DNA of 64,000 nt from a virus, in the IMG/VR virus record IMGVR_UViG_3300031963_000016, positions 1 through 64,000 of that record; one strand, 5' to 3'. Under the pieces are notes generated by a model. It was not told the origin of the DNA. It saw nothing but the letters and a program-made list of their open reading frames with translations, and did no database searches. Shown one piece after another: positions 1 through 8,724 of this stretch. Within the stretch, counting starts at the first letter, position 1. Every line of letters begins with the position of its first letter. Position numbers and translations under genes: made by a program.

Positions 1-2
1 TA

Positions 3-1508
3 GTTGATAATCTTAGTGAAACTAATTGGCTTAGTATGCTTGGTGGCGGTGTTGGCATTGGTTTTGGTATTCGTTCGGCAGATGATAAATCAACTGGAGT
101 TATGCCTCACCTCAAGATTTACGATGCGTCAAGTTTGGCTTATCGTCAAGGTCGCACTCGTCGTGGGAGCTATGCTGCTTATCTCGATATTTCCCATCCT
201 GATATTATTCCCTTCCTTGAGATGAGAAAACCAACAGGCGACCAAAACATGCGTTGCCTAAATTTACATCATGGAATTAATATTCCTGATGCATTTATGG
301 AACTAATTGAAAAGTGCATGATTGATCATGATGCAGATGATTCATGGGAGTTAAAAGATCCACATAGTGGTGAAATTCGTGAAGTAGTATCTGCACGTGA
401 ACTGTGGCAACGTATTCTTGAAATGCGTATGACAACTGGTGAACCATATCTACACTTTATTGATGAATCAAATCGCAAACTACCAGAATGGCTAAAAGAA
501 AAGGGTTTAAAGATTCATCAATCAAATCTTTGCTCAGAAATTATTTTACCAACAAACGAAGAAAGAACTGCTGTCTGCTGTTTATCTTCATTAAACTTGG
601 AGTATTATGATGACTGGAAAAATGACTCATTATTTTTACGTGACATTGCCGAGATGCTTGATAATGTCCTTCAGTATTTCATTGATAATGCTCCTGATGC
701 TATTGCTCGTGCAAAATATAGTGCAACCAGAGAGCGTTCTATTGGTATCGGTGCTCTTGGGTTCCATGCTTATCTACAAAGGAATAACATTCCTTGGGAA
801 TCTTCTATGGCAGTCGGAAGAAACAAGTCAATGTTTAAATACATTAGAGAGAGATTAGATGTTGCAAATAAAGAGTTGGGATCTGAGCGAGGTGAAGCAC
901 CTGATGCAGTGGGTACTGGGAATAGGTTTAGTCATCTTATGGCTATTGCTCCCAATGCTTCTTCTTCCATTCTTATGGGCAACACTAGTCCTAGCATTGA
1001 ACCTTATCGTGCCAATGCTTATCGCCAAGACACTTTATCGGGTTCTTTCTTAAATAAAAATCGTTATCTTGATAAAGTAATTAAAGAAAAATGTGAAACA
1101 GATGTCACAGCAACACTTGATTATAATGAAGTTTGGCGTTCCATTATTGCGAATGATGGTAGCGTTCAGCACATTGATTGGTTGGATGAATGGACAAAAG
1201 ATGTTTTCAAGACATCTATGGAAATTGACCAGCGTTGGGTCGTACAACATGCGGCAGATAGACAAGAACATATCGATCAAGCGCAATCATTAAACGTATT
1301 TTTCAGACCAGATTCACACATTAAGTATATTCATGCGGTGCATTTTATGGCATGGAAACTTGGGTTAAAAACAATGTATTATTGCCGTAGTGATAAAATT
1401 GCTAAGGCAGATAAAGTTGCTAAGCGAATTGAAAGAGAAGTTATCAAAGAGATCGATTTAACTGCACTCGCTACTGAAGAGGGTGCATGTCTAGCATGCG
1501 AGGGATAA
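3..1508 (+). CDS. nrdA: Ribonucleoside-diphosphate reductase alpha subunit, 5'-truncated by the window
   Basis: Catalytic large subunit of class I ribonucleotide reductase, which makes deoxyribonucleotides for phage replication. The reading frame is open to the left edge, so only about the last 500 residues are present. Visible family marks are the thiyl-radical cysteine in NLCSEI, the following cysteine cluster AVCCLSSLNL, the radical-transfer tyrosine pair in KTMYYCRS, and the C-terminal redox CLAC motif just before the stop. The first redox cysteine lies outside the window. nrdB starts 3 bp downstream, so the two subunits are co-transcribed. Family assignment is secure from the motifs. Confidence 0.97.
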   Translation, partial: VDNLSETNWLSMLGGGVGIGFGIRSADDKSTGVMPHLKIYDASSLAYRQGRTRRGSYAAYLDISHPDIIPFLEMRKPTGDQNMRCLNLHHGINIPDAFMELIEKCMIDHDADDSWELKDPHSGEIREVVSARELWQRILEMRMTTGEPYLHFIDESNRKLPEWLKEKGLKIHQSNLCSEIILPTNEERTAVCCLSSLNLEYYDDWKNDSLFLRDIAEMLDNVLQYFIDNAPDAIARAKYSATRERSIGIGALGFHAYLQRNNIPWESSMAVGRNKSMFKYIRERLDVANKELGSERGEAPDAVGTGNRFSHLMAIAPNASSSILMGNTSPSIEPYRANAYRQDTLSGSFLNKNRYLDKVIKEKCETDVTATLDYNEVWRSIIANDGSVQHIDWLDEWTKDVFKTSMEIDQRWVVQHAADRQEHIDQAQSLNVFFRPDSHIKYIHAVHFMAWKLGLKTMYYCRSDKIAKADKVAKRIEREVIKEIDLTALATEEGACLACEG

Positions 1509-1511
1509 GAA

Positions 1512-2501
1512 ATGATTAAAAAACATAGCAAGATGACGGATGAAAGAACATATTTTAAACCATTCAATTATCCATGGGCATATGAAGCATGGTTAAAACA
1601 TGAACAAGCGCATTGGCTACACACAGAAGTGCCAATGGCAGAAGATGTAAAGGATTGGAAAAAGAAACTAAGTAAAGATGAAAAAGAATTTCTCACAAAC
1701 ATCTTTCGTTTCTTTACGCAAGGTGATATTGACGTAGCTGGAGGATATGTAAAGAATTATCTACCACACTTTCCACAACCAGAAATTCGTATGATGTTAT
1801 CTGGTTTTGCAGCAAGAGAAGCATTACATATCGCTGCATACTCTCATTTGATTGAAACTCTAGGATTACCTGAGACAACATACAATCAGTTCCTTGAATA
1901 CCAGGCAATGCGAGATAAACACGATTATGTTATCGAGCAAAGTTCGAAGAATGGCACAGTTGAAAGCACTGCTGCGCACATCGCAATCTTCTCTGCATTC
2001 ACTGAAGGTATGCAGTTGTTCTCTTCATTCATTATGCTTTTGAACTTCCCACGTCATGGCATTATGAAAGGTATGGGACAGATCGTTACTTGGTCAATCG
2101 TTGATGAAACAATGCATGCTGAGTCAATGATGAAACTCTTTAAAGAATATATCAAAGAGAACCCAGAGATCTGGAATGATGAACTCAAAGGAAAGATCTA
2201 CACTATCGCTGAGAAGATGGTTGAACTCGAAGATAAGTTTATTGATCTAGCATTCCAGAGTGGTGACATGCGTGATCTAAAGGCAGAAGATGTTAAAGAG
2301 TATATTCGTTACATCGCAGATCGTCGTTTGATTGGTCTTGGTATGAAAGGTATTTTCAAGCGTAAAAAGAATCCTCTACCATGGGTTGAAGAAATGATCA
2401 ATGCACCAGTGCATGGCAACTTCTTTGAAAACAGAGTGACAGATTACGCAAAGGGTGCATTAACTGGTTCATGGGATGATGTATGGGGTAAAGCAGCATA
2501 A
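1512..2501 (+). CDS. nrdB: Ribonucleoside-diphosphate reductase beta subunit
   Basis: Diiron radical-generating partner of NrdA, 329 residues. A helical ferritin-like core carries the expected ligands: D72/D74 region (TQGDID), E103 and H106 in REALH, a later glutamate in FTEGMQLF, and E-x-x-H in VDETMH. A tyrosine sits four residues after H106 (HIAAY), the position of the radical tyrosine in class Ia enzymes. The ATG is preceded by GAGGG. A second ATG seven codons in (MTDERTYF) is a possible alternative start. It follows nrdA by 3 bp and precedes guaC by 15 bp, in one operon for nucleotide supply. Confidence 0.97.
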   Translation: MIKKHSKMTDERTYFKPFNYPWAYEAWLKHEQAHWLHTEVPMAEDVKDWKKKLSKDEKEFLTNIFRFFTQGDIDVAGGYVKNYLPHFPQPEIRMMLSGFAAREALHIAAYSHLIETLGLPETTYNQFLEYQAMRDKHDYVIEQSSKNGTVESTAAHIAIFSAFTEGMQLFSSFIMLLNFPRHGIMKGMGQIVTWSIVDETMHAESMMKLFKEYIKENPEIWNDELKGKIYTIAEKMVELEDKFIDLAFQSGDMRDLKAEDVKEYIRYIADRRLIGLGMKGIFKRKKNPLPWVEEMINAPVHGNFFENRVTDYAKGALTGSWDDVWGKAA

Positions 2502-2516
2502 AAGGAAACATATATT

Positions 2517-3536
2517 ATGAGAATTGAAGAAGATATTAAATTAGATTTTAAAGATGTTTTAATTCGCCCGAAACGATCAACATTAAATTCCAGAAAAGAA
2601 GTAACTCTAGAGAGGTCTTATACATTCAAGCATTCGGATTTAGAGTGGACTGGAATTCCTATTATGGCTTCAAATATGGATGGTGTGGGTACTTTTGAGA
2701 TGGCTCGTTCTTTATCGATGTGTGAATTATTTACAGTATTTAAAAAGTCTTACACTATTGCGGAGCACTTAGAAGGACTCAAAAATCTTAATTTTAATTA
2801 TTACGCTATCTCATGTGGTACCAGTGATACTGAGTTGTCTAAAGTAGAAATTATTATTCAAAATAATCCAGAGATTCAATTTATTTGTATTGATATTGCC
2901 AATGGTTACAGTGAACACTTTGGAGACTTTATTGAAAAAGTTAGAGAACAGTTTCCAACAAAAACTATCATAGCAGGTAATGTAGTAACTGCTGATATGA
3001 CGCAAGAGTTAATATTGCGTGGTGCCGATATAGTAAAGGTTGGTATTGGTCCAGGGTCAGTGTGTACTACTCGTGTTCAAACTGGTGTAGGATATCCACA
3101 ACTATCAGCAATCATTGAATGCGCTGATGCTGCACATGGTCTCGGAGCACATATCATTGCTGATGGAGGGTGTACCTGTCCTGGTGATGTAGCAAAAGCA
3201 TTTGGTGCAGGTGCTGACTTCGTAATGCTTGGTGGTATGTTTGCAGGTCATGACGAGGGTGGAGGCAAAATTGAAAATGGAAAAGTTACATTTTATGGTA
3301 TGAGTTCAGATACAGCAATGGAAAAACATCATGGTGGAGTTGCTGACTATCGCTCATCCGAAGGTCGCACAGTTGAAGTAACATATCGTGGTGCTGTACA
3401 AAATACAATTAAAGATTTACTTGGAGGTTTAAGATCAACTTGCACTTATGTTGGTGCATCATGTCTTAAACAATTACCAAAATGCACTACTTTTATTCGT
3501 GTAAATAGACAAATTAATGATGTGTTTTTAAAGTAA
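2517..3536 (+). CDS. guaC: GMP reductase
   Basis: Predicted NADPH-dependent GMP reductase (GMP to IMP), 339 residues, the usual length for the family. It is a TIM barrel of the IMPDH/GMPR superfamily with the catalytic-cysteine loop GPGSVCTTR, the phosphate-binding [19 protein letters not shown] segment, the YGMSS motif and the GGLRSTCTY region; these favour GMP reductase over IMP dehydrogenase, and no CBS domains are present. It sits behind nrdAB with a GGAAAC ribosome site. In a phage it would move guanine nucleotides toward IMP and so toward adenine nucleotides; that role is inferred. Confidence 0.93.
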   Translation: MRIEEDIKLDFKDVLIRPKRSTLNSRKEVTLERSYTFKHSDLEWTGIPIMASNMDGVGTFEMARSLSMCELFTVFKKSYTIAEHLEGLKNLNFNYYAISCGTSDTELSKVEIIIQNNPEIQFICIDIANGYSEHFGDFIEKVREQFPTKTIIAGNVVTADMTQELILRGADIVKVGIGPGSVCTTRVQTGVGYPQLSAIIECADAAHGLGAHIIADGGCTCPGDVAKAFGAGADFVMLGGMFAGHDEGGGKIENGKVTFYGMSSDTAMEKHHGGVADYRSSEGRTVEVTYRGAVQNTIKDLLGGLRSTCTYVGASCLKQLPKCTTFIRVNRQINDVFLK

Positions 3537-3546
3537 AGGAAACTAT

Positions 3547-4218
3547 ATGAACGTAAATTTAACAGCAGCAGAAAGTTTAAATACAGCCGTAGCTGGAGTG
3601 ATCAGCAGAATGGCAATTGGTATTTTTTCTACGTTATTTTTTGCAGCAATTATTCAAAGTCTTGGTTTAGTTCCAGTATTATTCAGTGGAGTTTTAGGAT
3701 ACGTGATAATCTTCGCACCACTCGTTATGAGTTTGTTCCTTGCTTGGAAAGGCGCAGATATGTCAGCAGAAACTATTAAATTATGGTTCTTCGCTTTTGC
3801 GGCAACCATGGGATTAAGTCTAAGTTTAATCTTTCAAATTTATACAGGTGCTAGCATTGCTATGTCTTTGGTTGGTACGACAGTAAGTTTTGGTGCTCTT
3901 GCTGGTTGGGGGTATTTTACTAAGAAAGACATTTCTGGCTGGGGATCGTTTTTGTTCGCTGGTGTGATTGGATTGATTGTCGCTGGAGTTGTTAACATTT
4001 TTGTGGCATCAACTGCATTACAAATGACTCTTAATGTTTTATGTATTTTAATTTTCTTAGGACTTACAGCATATGACATGAATCGTATTCGTGATTTGTT
4101 CTGGAGTGCAAATGAAAATGAAATTGAACGTATGCAGTGGTTTGGTGCTCTAAGTTTGTACATTAATTTTATTAACATCTTTATTAGCATGTTGCAATTA
4201 TTTGGTAATAAAGAATAA
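3547..4218 (+). CDS. Bax inhibitor-1 / YccA-family membrane protein
   Basis: Seven-helix inner-membrane protein, 223 residues. The alternating hydrophobic segments, the LGLTAYDMNRIRD motif near residue 180 and the C-terminal GALSLYINFINIFISMLQLFG helix are characteristic of the BI-1 family (YbhL, YccA). Known bacterial members include YccA, a substrate and modulator of the FtsH protease, so a role in blocking host membrane proteolysis is conceivable but inferred. It is 10 bp downstream of guaC, ribosome site AAAGGAAAC, and 3 bp upstream of the next gene. Confidence 0.9.
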   Translation: MNVNLTAAESLNTAVAGVISRMAIGIFSTLFFAAIIQSLGLVPVLFSGVLGYVIIFAPLVMSLFLAWKGADMSAETIKLWFFAFAATMGLSLSLIFQIYTGASIAMSLVGTTVSFGALAGWGYFTKKDISGWGSFLFAGVIGLIVAGVVNIFVASTALQMTLNVLCILIFLGLTAYDMNRIRDLFWSANENEIERMQWFGALSLYINFINIFISMLQLFGNKE

Positions 4219-4221
4219 TTA

Positions 4222-4854
4222 ATGGCACATATAGTAGCAAATCTTCCACCTGTAAATTGTTTTGTTCGCAGAGAGTTTCTCTATAACTTTGAAAAAGGTC
4301 ATGAGGAACTTGAACCTTGCTGGTGGATAAGTATTAAGTCTTTACGAAGCCAAGCATTTCGTATTGAATGTTATCTTAATCATTATGGTGCACTATACGA
4401 TAAACTCCCTTTACATGCTTACTGTTGGAAACCGATTGAGGGAGATCCATATCCATTAGACTTTCTACAGCTATGGAACAGTATGTCTTATGACATAACT
4501 GTGATTAAAAAAGCCATGATAGCTAACATGAGATGTAGAATAAAAATGAAAGATGGTTCATGGGCAGAGGGAGAATATCTTTTTACTGTAGATTCTGCGC
4601 ATACAGATTTTAATACAATTGATTGTGGTCATAGCGAAGATGTTGAAGATCACAAATCTTTTAATTTTATCAAATTAGATAATGGACAATTCGCAGCACA
4701 ACCAAACAATCGTGTTCTAATTTTAGAACCAGCGAGTAATCCTAAAGAAATGAAAATACCTGATTTTCATGTAGCCACTACTAGATGGAATGTTGAGATG
4801 GATCCAAAATGGGACTACGGACTACCAGAAAACAAGTGGAGAATGAATGATTAG
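4222..4854 (+). CDS. Hypothetical protein, 210 residues
   Basis: Soluble protein of unknown function, not recognised. It has no signal peptide or membrane segment, is rich in tryptophan, tyrosine and acidic residues, and has an internal CGHSEDVEDHKSF stretch. It lies 3 bp after the BI-1 gene and overlaps the start of the desaturase by 8 bp, so it is translationally coupled to a lipid-modifying enzyme. A supporting role in the same membrane-related unit is only a guess. Confidence 0.75.
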   Translation: MAHIVANLPPVNCFVRREFLYNFEKGHEELEPCWWISIKSLRSQAFRIECYLNHYGALYDKLPLHAYCWKPIEGDPYPLDFLQLWNSMSYDITVIKKAMIANMRCRIKMKDGSWAEGEYLFTVDSAHTDFNTIDCGHSEDVEDHKSFNFIKLDNGQFAAQPNNRVLILEPASNPKEMKIPDFHVATTRWNVEMDPKWDYGLPENKWRMND

Positions 4855-5560
4855 TTTAATTTACTTATTGGTGATGACACACATCACCATTGTTTGTGTT
4901 ACTCTTTATTTACATAGAGGACAAACACATAGGGGTATAGTGTTTCACCCAGCATTAGAACACTTTATGAGATTTTGGTTGTGGTTAACAACTGGTATGA
5001 TTACTAAACAATGGGTTGCTATACATCGTAAACACCATCAGTTGTGTGAAAAAGAAGGTGATCCACACTCACCTCATGTGTATGGTATATGGAAAGTTTT
5101 ATTTGGAGGAGCGATTTTATATGCAAATGCATCAAATGATAAAAAGATGGTGGAACAATATGGAGTTGGTACTCCAGATGATTGGATCGAGAGAAATTTA
5201 TACTCAAGATACAGTAAAGTAGGATTTACACTTTTACTTATTTTAAATGTAATAATGTTTAATGGATGGGGGATTGTTCTTTGGTTAATACAAATGATAT
5301 GGATCCCGTTCTGGGCAGCTGGTGTAATAAATGGTCTGGGACATTGGTGGGGATACCGCAATACTGATACAAAAGATCGTTCAAAGAATATTTCTATTTT
5401 TGGAATTATAATAGGTGGTGAAGAGTTTCATAATAATCACCACGCAGAACCAGCAAACCCAAAGTTGAGTAGAAAGTGGTGGGAATTCGACATAGGTTGG
5501 ATGTGGTTCAAAATATTAAATCGATTTGGACTAGCATGGGAAAGAAAAGATGACAACTAA
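4847..5560 (+). CDS. Fatty acid desaturase (acyl-CoA delta-9 type)
   Basis: Membrane diiron enzyme that would introduce a double bond into acyl chains, 237 residues. All three histidine boxes of the stearoyl-CoA/DesC class are present: HRGQTH near residue 23, HRKHH near residue 59 followed by DPHSP, and EEFHNNHH near residue 192. Hydrophobic segments flank them as expected. The gene starts inside the previous gene by 8 bp and overlaps the next by 11 bp. It would alter host membrane fluidity during infection (inference). Slightly shorter than bacterial DesC proteins, mainly at the N-terminus. Confidence 0.92.
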   Translation: MISLIYLLVMTHITIVCVTLYLHRGQTHRGIVFHPALEHFMRFWLWLTTGMITKQWVAIHRKHHQLCEKEGDPHSPHVYGIWKVLFGGAILYANASNDKKMVEQYGVGTPDDWIERNLYSRYSKVGFTLLLILNVIMFNGWGIVLWLIQMIWIPFWAAGVINGLGHWWGYRNTDTKDRSKNISIFGIIIGGEEFHNNHHAEPANPKLSRKWWEFDIGWMWFKILNRFGLAWERKDDN

Positions 5561-5702
5561 ATACTTTGAGTGTAATGAATGTGGAGCGAGAGGCAAGATT
5601 ATCCTCAAAGGCGAAGAACATGCTGCAGAAGACTGTGTATATTGTCCAGTGTGTTCAGCAGATATCTATGAAGAAGAGGATGATTTTGATGATGACGAAT
5701 GA
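5550..5702 (+). CDS. Small zinc-ribbon protein
   Basis: 50 residues with two CxxC knuckles (CNECG and CPVCS) separated by about 20 residues, then a very acidic tail. The spacing is that of a zinc ribbon. It overlaps the desaturase stop and the next start, which is usual for short phage genes. Function unknown; such ribbons often bind nucleic acid or protein. Confidence 0.75.
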   Translation: MTTKYFECNECGARGKIILKGEEHAAEDCVYCPVCSADIYEEEDDFDDDE

Positions 5703-6127
5703 GTTGGTATTATCAAAACAAACCATTAACAGAACTTCCTGAAGATTGCGTGGGATTCGTTTATCTTATTACGAACCTAACAAACAATCGTAAATATGTA
5801 GGAAAGAAACTGTCTAAGTTTTCAAAAACTACTTATAAAACAATCAAGAAAAAAGACGGAACTAAAAAGAAAAAACGTATACGTTCTAAAATTGACTCTG
5901 ATTGGTTAAATTATTTTGGTTCGTCTATAGAACTAAATAAAGATGTAGAATTACTCGGTGAGGGAAACTTCACTCGAGAAATTTTGTACTTCTGCAAATC
6001 AAAAGCAGAGTGCTCTTATATTGAAGCAAGAGAACAATTTGCTAGAAAGGTACTAGAAAGCACTGAATACTATAATAATAACATTATGTGTCGTATTCAT
6101 GGCTCGCATATTCTAAACAAACTATGA
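5699..6127 (+). CDS. GIY-YIG-like phage protein
   Basis: 142 residues. The N-terminal GFVYLITNLTNNRKYVGKK segment matches the GIY-YIG nuclease core (xVYxI...YVGK), followed by a lysine-rich stretch and conserved WLNYFGSS and NFTREIL motifs. This is a family often labelled Seg-like homing endonuclease in T4-type phages, from memory of the family. Overlaps both neighbours by 4 bp. Whether it is an active nuclease is unknown; the fixed place in an operon argues against a mobile homing gene. Confidence 0.75.
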   Translation: MSWYYQNKPLTELPEDCVGFVYLITNLTNNRKYVGKKLSKFSKTTYKTIKKKDGTKKKKRIRSKIDSDWLNYFGSSIELNKDVELLGEGNFTREILYFCKSKAECSYIEAREQFARKVLESTEYYNNNIMCRIHGSHILNKL

Positions 6128-7266
6128 CTTATCTACTTTTTGCTGTAGCACTGTCATTATCCGCTGTAGCTGCTTGGTATGCAGTTGCGGGGCTTATTGC
6201 TATCTTTGCTGCTGCAGCAATACCAATTGCCATTATGGGTTCTTTGCTAGAAGCATCGAAACTTGTAGTAGCATCATGGCTTTATAGATCTTGGAGAGAA
6301 ATACCAAGATTTATGAAGTCATATTTTACGATTGCCCTAATTGTTTTAATGTTACTCACCTCGATGGGCATCTTCGGTTTCTTATCAAAAGCACACCTAG
6401 ACCAAGCAATTCCTACAGGAGATGTTCAGGCTAAGTTGTCTTTAATTGATGAGAGAATTAAAACAGAAAAGGAGAATATAAATGCAGCCCGTAAAGCAAT
6501 TGCTCAATTGGATCAGCAAGTTGATCAAACCATCGCAAGAACAGAAGACGCCAGAGGTGCAGAGCGTTCCATCGCCATCCGTAGAGGACAGCAAACCGAA
6601 CGAACCAAACTCCTCAACGAAATCGGTGCAGCGCAAACCAAGATCGCCAAGTACCAAGAAGAACGTGCACCCATCGCAGCCGAAGTCCGTAAAGTCGAAG
6701 CAGAAGTAGGACCAATTAAATATATTGCAGCACTAATTTATGGTGATAACCCAGAGACAGATGTCTTAGAAAAAGCAGTTCGCTGGGTTATTATCATGAT
6801 TGTGCTAGTATTTGATCCTCTGGCAGTTCTTATGTTAGTTGCTGCTAACTGGCAGTTAAGAAAAGACAACAATACTCTTCCACCATTTGTACAAAAAGAT
6901 TGGACATCTTTTTTCAAAAAAGAAAAAACAGAAGATTTTCCTGAAGAGAAAAATATTGTTGTTGAAGATAAGATAAACTTAGATGACACTATACAAACTA
7001 AACAAAATATAGAAACTTCTGATATTGAAATCCCAGAAATTAAAGTAGATGAACCTACAAAAGACTGGGAACCCCAGCTGTATGATAGAGTTAAGAAAAT
7101 TGAATACGACTCTGCTGGTAGAAGAATCACCCCACCATTAGATGACGAAATAAATCCATCTAAAACACAATCTTTTCTCAAAAAAGTTCAGGAATCTCTA
7201 CTTGGTGTTAAAACCATAGAAAAAGAGATAGAAGAACTTCAGGATAAACCTAAAAATCCTAAATAA
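6124..7266 (+). CDS. Membrane protein with central coiled coil
   Basis: 380 residues from the ATG that overlaps the upstream stop (ATGA). Three hydrophobic helices fill the first 90 residues, residues about 110-190 form a charged alpha-helical coiled coil, a further membrane helix (VIIMIVLVFDPLAVLMLVAA) follows near residue 220, and the C-terminal third is acidic and disordered-looking. Similar membrane/coil proteins occur in other T4-like phages without known function. A start 36 bp upstream is possible but would lie deep in the previous gene. Confidence 0.8.
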   Translation: MTYLLFAVALSLSAVAAWYAVAGLIAIFAAAAIPIAIMGSLLEASKLVVASWLYRSWREIPRFMKSYFTIALIVLMLLTSMGIFGFLSKAHLDQAIPTGDVQAKLSLIDERIKTEKENINAARKAIAQLDQQVDQTIARTEDARGAERSIAIRRGQQTERTKLLNEIGAAQTKIAKYQEERAPIAAEVRKVEAEVGPIKYIAALIYGDNPETDVLEKAVRWVIIMIVLVFDPLAVLMLVAANWQLRKDNNTLPPFVQKDWTSFFKKEKTEDFPEEKNIVVEDKINLDDTIQTKQNIETSDIEIPEIKVDEPTKDWEPQLYDRVKKIEYDSAGRRITPPLDDEINPSKTQSFLKKVQESLLGVKTIEKEIEELQDKPKNPK

Positions 7267-7320
7267 CATTAGACTAATGAAGAATTAGTCACATTTCAAA
7301 AAACTAAAAAAGGTAGTAAA

Positions 7321-7830
7321 ATGACTAAAAAGTTACTCGTTGGAGTGCTTTTTGTCATGGTTTTGTCCCCTGCGATGGCACAACCCATCGTCACTGATTC
7401 GACTTCTAGAAGCACTTCTGAAACAACAGTAAAGAGCCCACCTCCAACTGCAGTGGCTCCAGCAATCACATCTATCAATAATGATGTCTGCGCAGTAGCA
7501 GCATCAGGAGCAGTACAAACGCAGATTCTTGGTATCTCTATGGGTGGTACAATGAGAGATATGAATTGCGAAAGAATCAAACTCTCAAAAAATTTATATG
7601 ACATGGGTATGAAAGTAGCTGCAGTTGCTACTCTATGCCAAGACGAACGTGTATTTGCTGCTATGTTAGCAGCAGGAACTCCATGCCCAATTGAGGGTAA
7701 AATTGGCGAAGCAGCGAAAGAAGAGTGGAAAAAGAGAGGTGTATTAGATAATGTCGATAAAAAAGCAGTTGGAAATTATGCAACTAAACCTCCAGTAATT
7801 GATTTAAGTAGACCTGAACAAAAAGATTAA
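7321..7830 (+). CDS. Exported hypothetical protein
   Basis: 169 residues starting with a clear Sec signal peptide (KK, hydrophobic core, cleavage after PAMA-Q). The mature part contains four cysteines that could form disulfides (DVCAV, NCERI, TLCQD, PCPIEG) and ends lysine-rich. Located at the head of a run of exported and membrane proteins, about 55 bp after the previous gene; a CTAAATA late-promoter-like motif at 7259-7265 precedes it. Function unknown. Confidence 0.8.
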   Translation: MTKKLLVGVLFVMVLSPAMAQPIVTDSTSRSTSETTVKSPPPTAVAPAITSINNDVCAVAASGAVQTQILGISMGGTMRDMNCERIKLSKNLYDMGMKVAAVATLCQDERVFAAMLAAGTPCPIEGKIGEAAKEEWKKRGVLDNVDKKAVGNYATKPPVIDLSRPEQKD

Positions 7831-7835
7831 TGTAA

Positions 7836-8273
7836 ATGGAAATACCTAAAGACATATCTGATAGTTTAGGTGCTTTAAAACAAGCCAAAAAACTTGGAGA
7901 TGACACTAGTAAATTTGTTGGAGAAATACAAAGTGATATGGAAAAATCTGTTCAAAACGAACAGAAGAAAAGAGTTCAAGAAAGACGTAATCAAGAACAA
8001 CTTTTAATCAATGCAGAATTGGCAGCTATACGTAAATTTGAAGAAGAATTGCAAAGAGAACAATTAGTAAAAAAATTAAAAACAGATTTAACATCAAAAC
8101 ATGGTAAAGATGCTTGGACTAAGGTTGAAAAATACAAGGTCGAGATACAAGAACAAAATAATCAAGATATGAAATTTATTAATAGAGATCGTCAGAAAGT
8201 CCAAGATTTATTATGGTATTGTATTGGTGTAGCTGCACTAATCACATATTTCTTTAAATTGTATAAGGTTTGA
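7836..8273 (+). CDS. Coiled-coil protein with C-terminal membrane anchor
   Basis: 145 residues. Long, highly charged helix rich in Q, E and K through residue 120, then a single hydrophobic segment (LLWYCIGVAALITYFF) near the end, so a tail-anchored inner-membrane protein is predicted. Five bp after the previous gene. Not recognised. Confidence 0.75.
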   Translation: MEIPKDISDSLGALKQAKKLGDDTSKFVGEIQSDMEKSVQNEQKKRVQERRNQEQLLINAELAAIRKFEEELQREQLVKKLKTDLTSKHGKDAWTKVEKYKVEIQEQNNQDMKFINRDRQKVQDLLWYCIGVAALITYFFKLYKV

Positions 8274-8275
8274 TC

Positions 8276-8383
8276 GTGGCTAAACTTTTTGCTGCAGTTT
8301 GTGTAATAATTGGTTTAGTTGGTATTTGGCTAGAGCATCAAAGTACATCTATAAAACAGAATACAATATCAAAAGGTAAATAA
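8276..8383 (+). CDS. Very small membrane protein
   Basis: 35 residues starting at GTG; one hydrophobic helix (FAAVCVIIGLVGIWL) followed by a polar tail. The stop codon overlaps the next ATG by one base and the start is 2 bp after the previous stop, which supports it as a real gene despite its size. Confidence 0.55.
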   Translation: MAKLFAAVCVIIGLVGIWLEHQSTSIKQNTISKGK

Positions 8384-8724
8384 TGAAAAACTTTTTATTC
8401 ATGTTAATGTTTTTTCCATTAGTATCTTTTGCACAAAAAGAGAACAATGCAACTTACCAGACTGTTTGCGTAAACTTGGCTGTATTGGAATCAACATTAC
8501 AAGAATTTGAAGAAATACCTTTTGTTAGAGGATTAAGTGATAGAGATCCTATAGGGATTGTTTCTCTTGTAATATTTGTAAATCCAAAAACAGGTTCTTG
8601 GACTATTGTTGAAAAAATAAAGACTGATCAATATTGTATTTTGGCAGTCGGTAATAATTTTGAAGCAGTTCCTAATAATTTAAAACAAGAACTACAACAA
8701 GAAAGAAAGCGTGACATACTGTGA
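8383..8724 (+). CDS. Exported hypothetical protein
   Basis: 113 residues with an N-terminal signal peptide (cleavage likely after VSFA-Q). The mature domain has two cysteines and mixed alpha/beta character. It overlaps the large exported protein downstream by 4 bp and may be its partner. Not recognised. Confidence 0.75.
   Translation: MKNFLFMLMFFPLVSFAQKENNATYQTVCVNLAVLESTLQEFEEIPFVRGLSDRDPIGIVSLVIFVNPKTGSWTIVEKIKTDQYCILAVGNNFEAVPNNLKQELQQERKRDIL

Noticed and set aside
4-225. Hydrophobic frame at the left edge
   Set aside because: Out-of-frame reading of nrdA codons; the nrdA frame continues through the edge.
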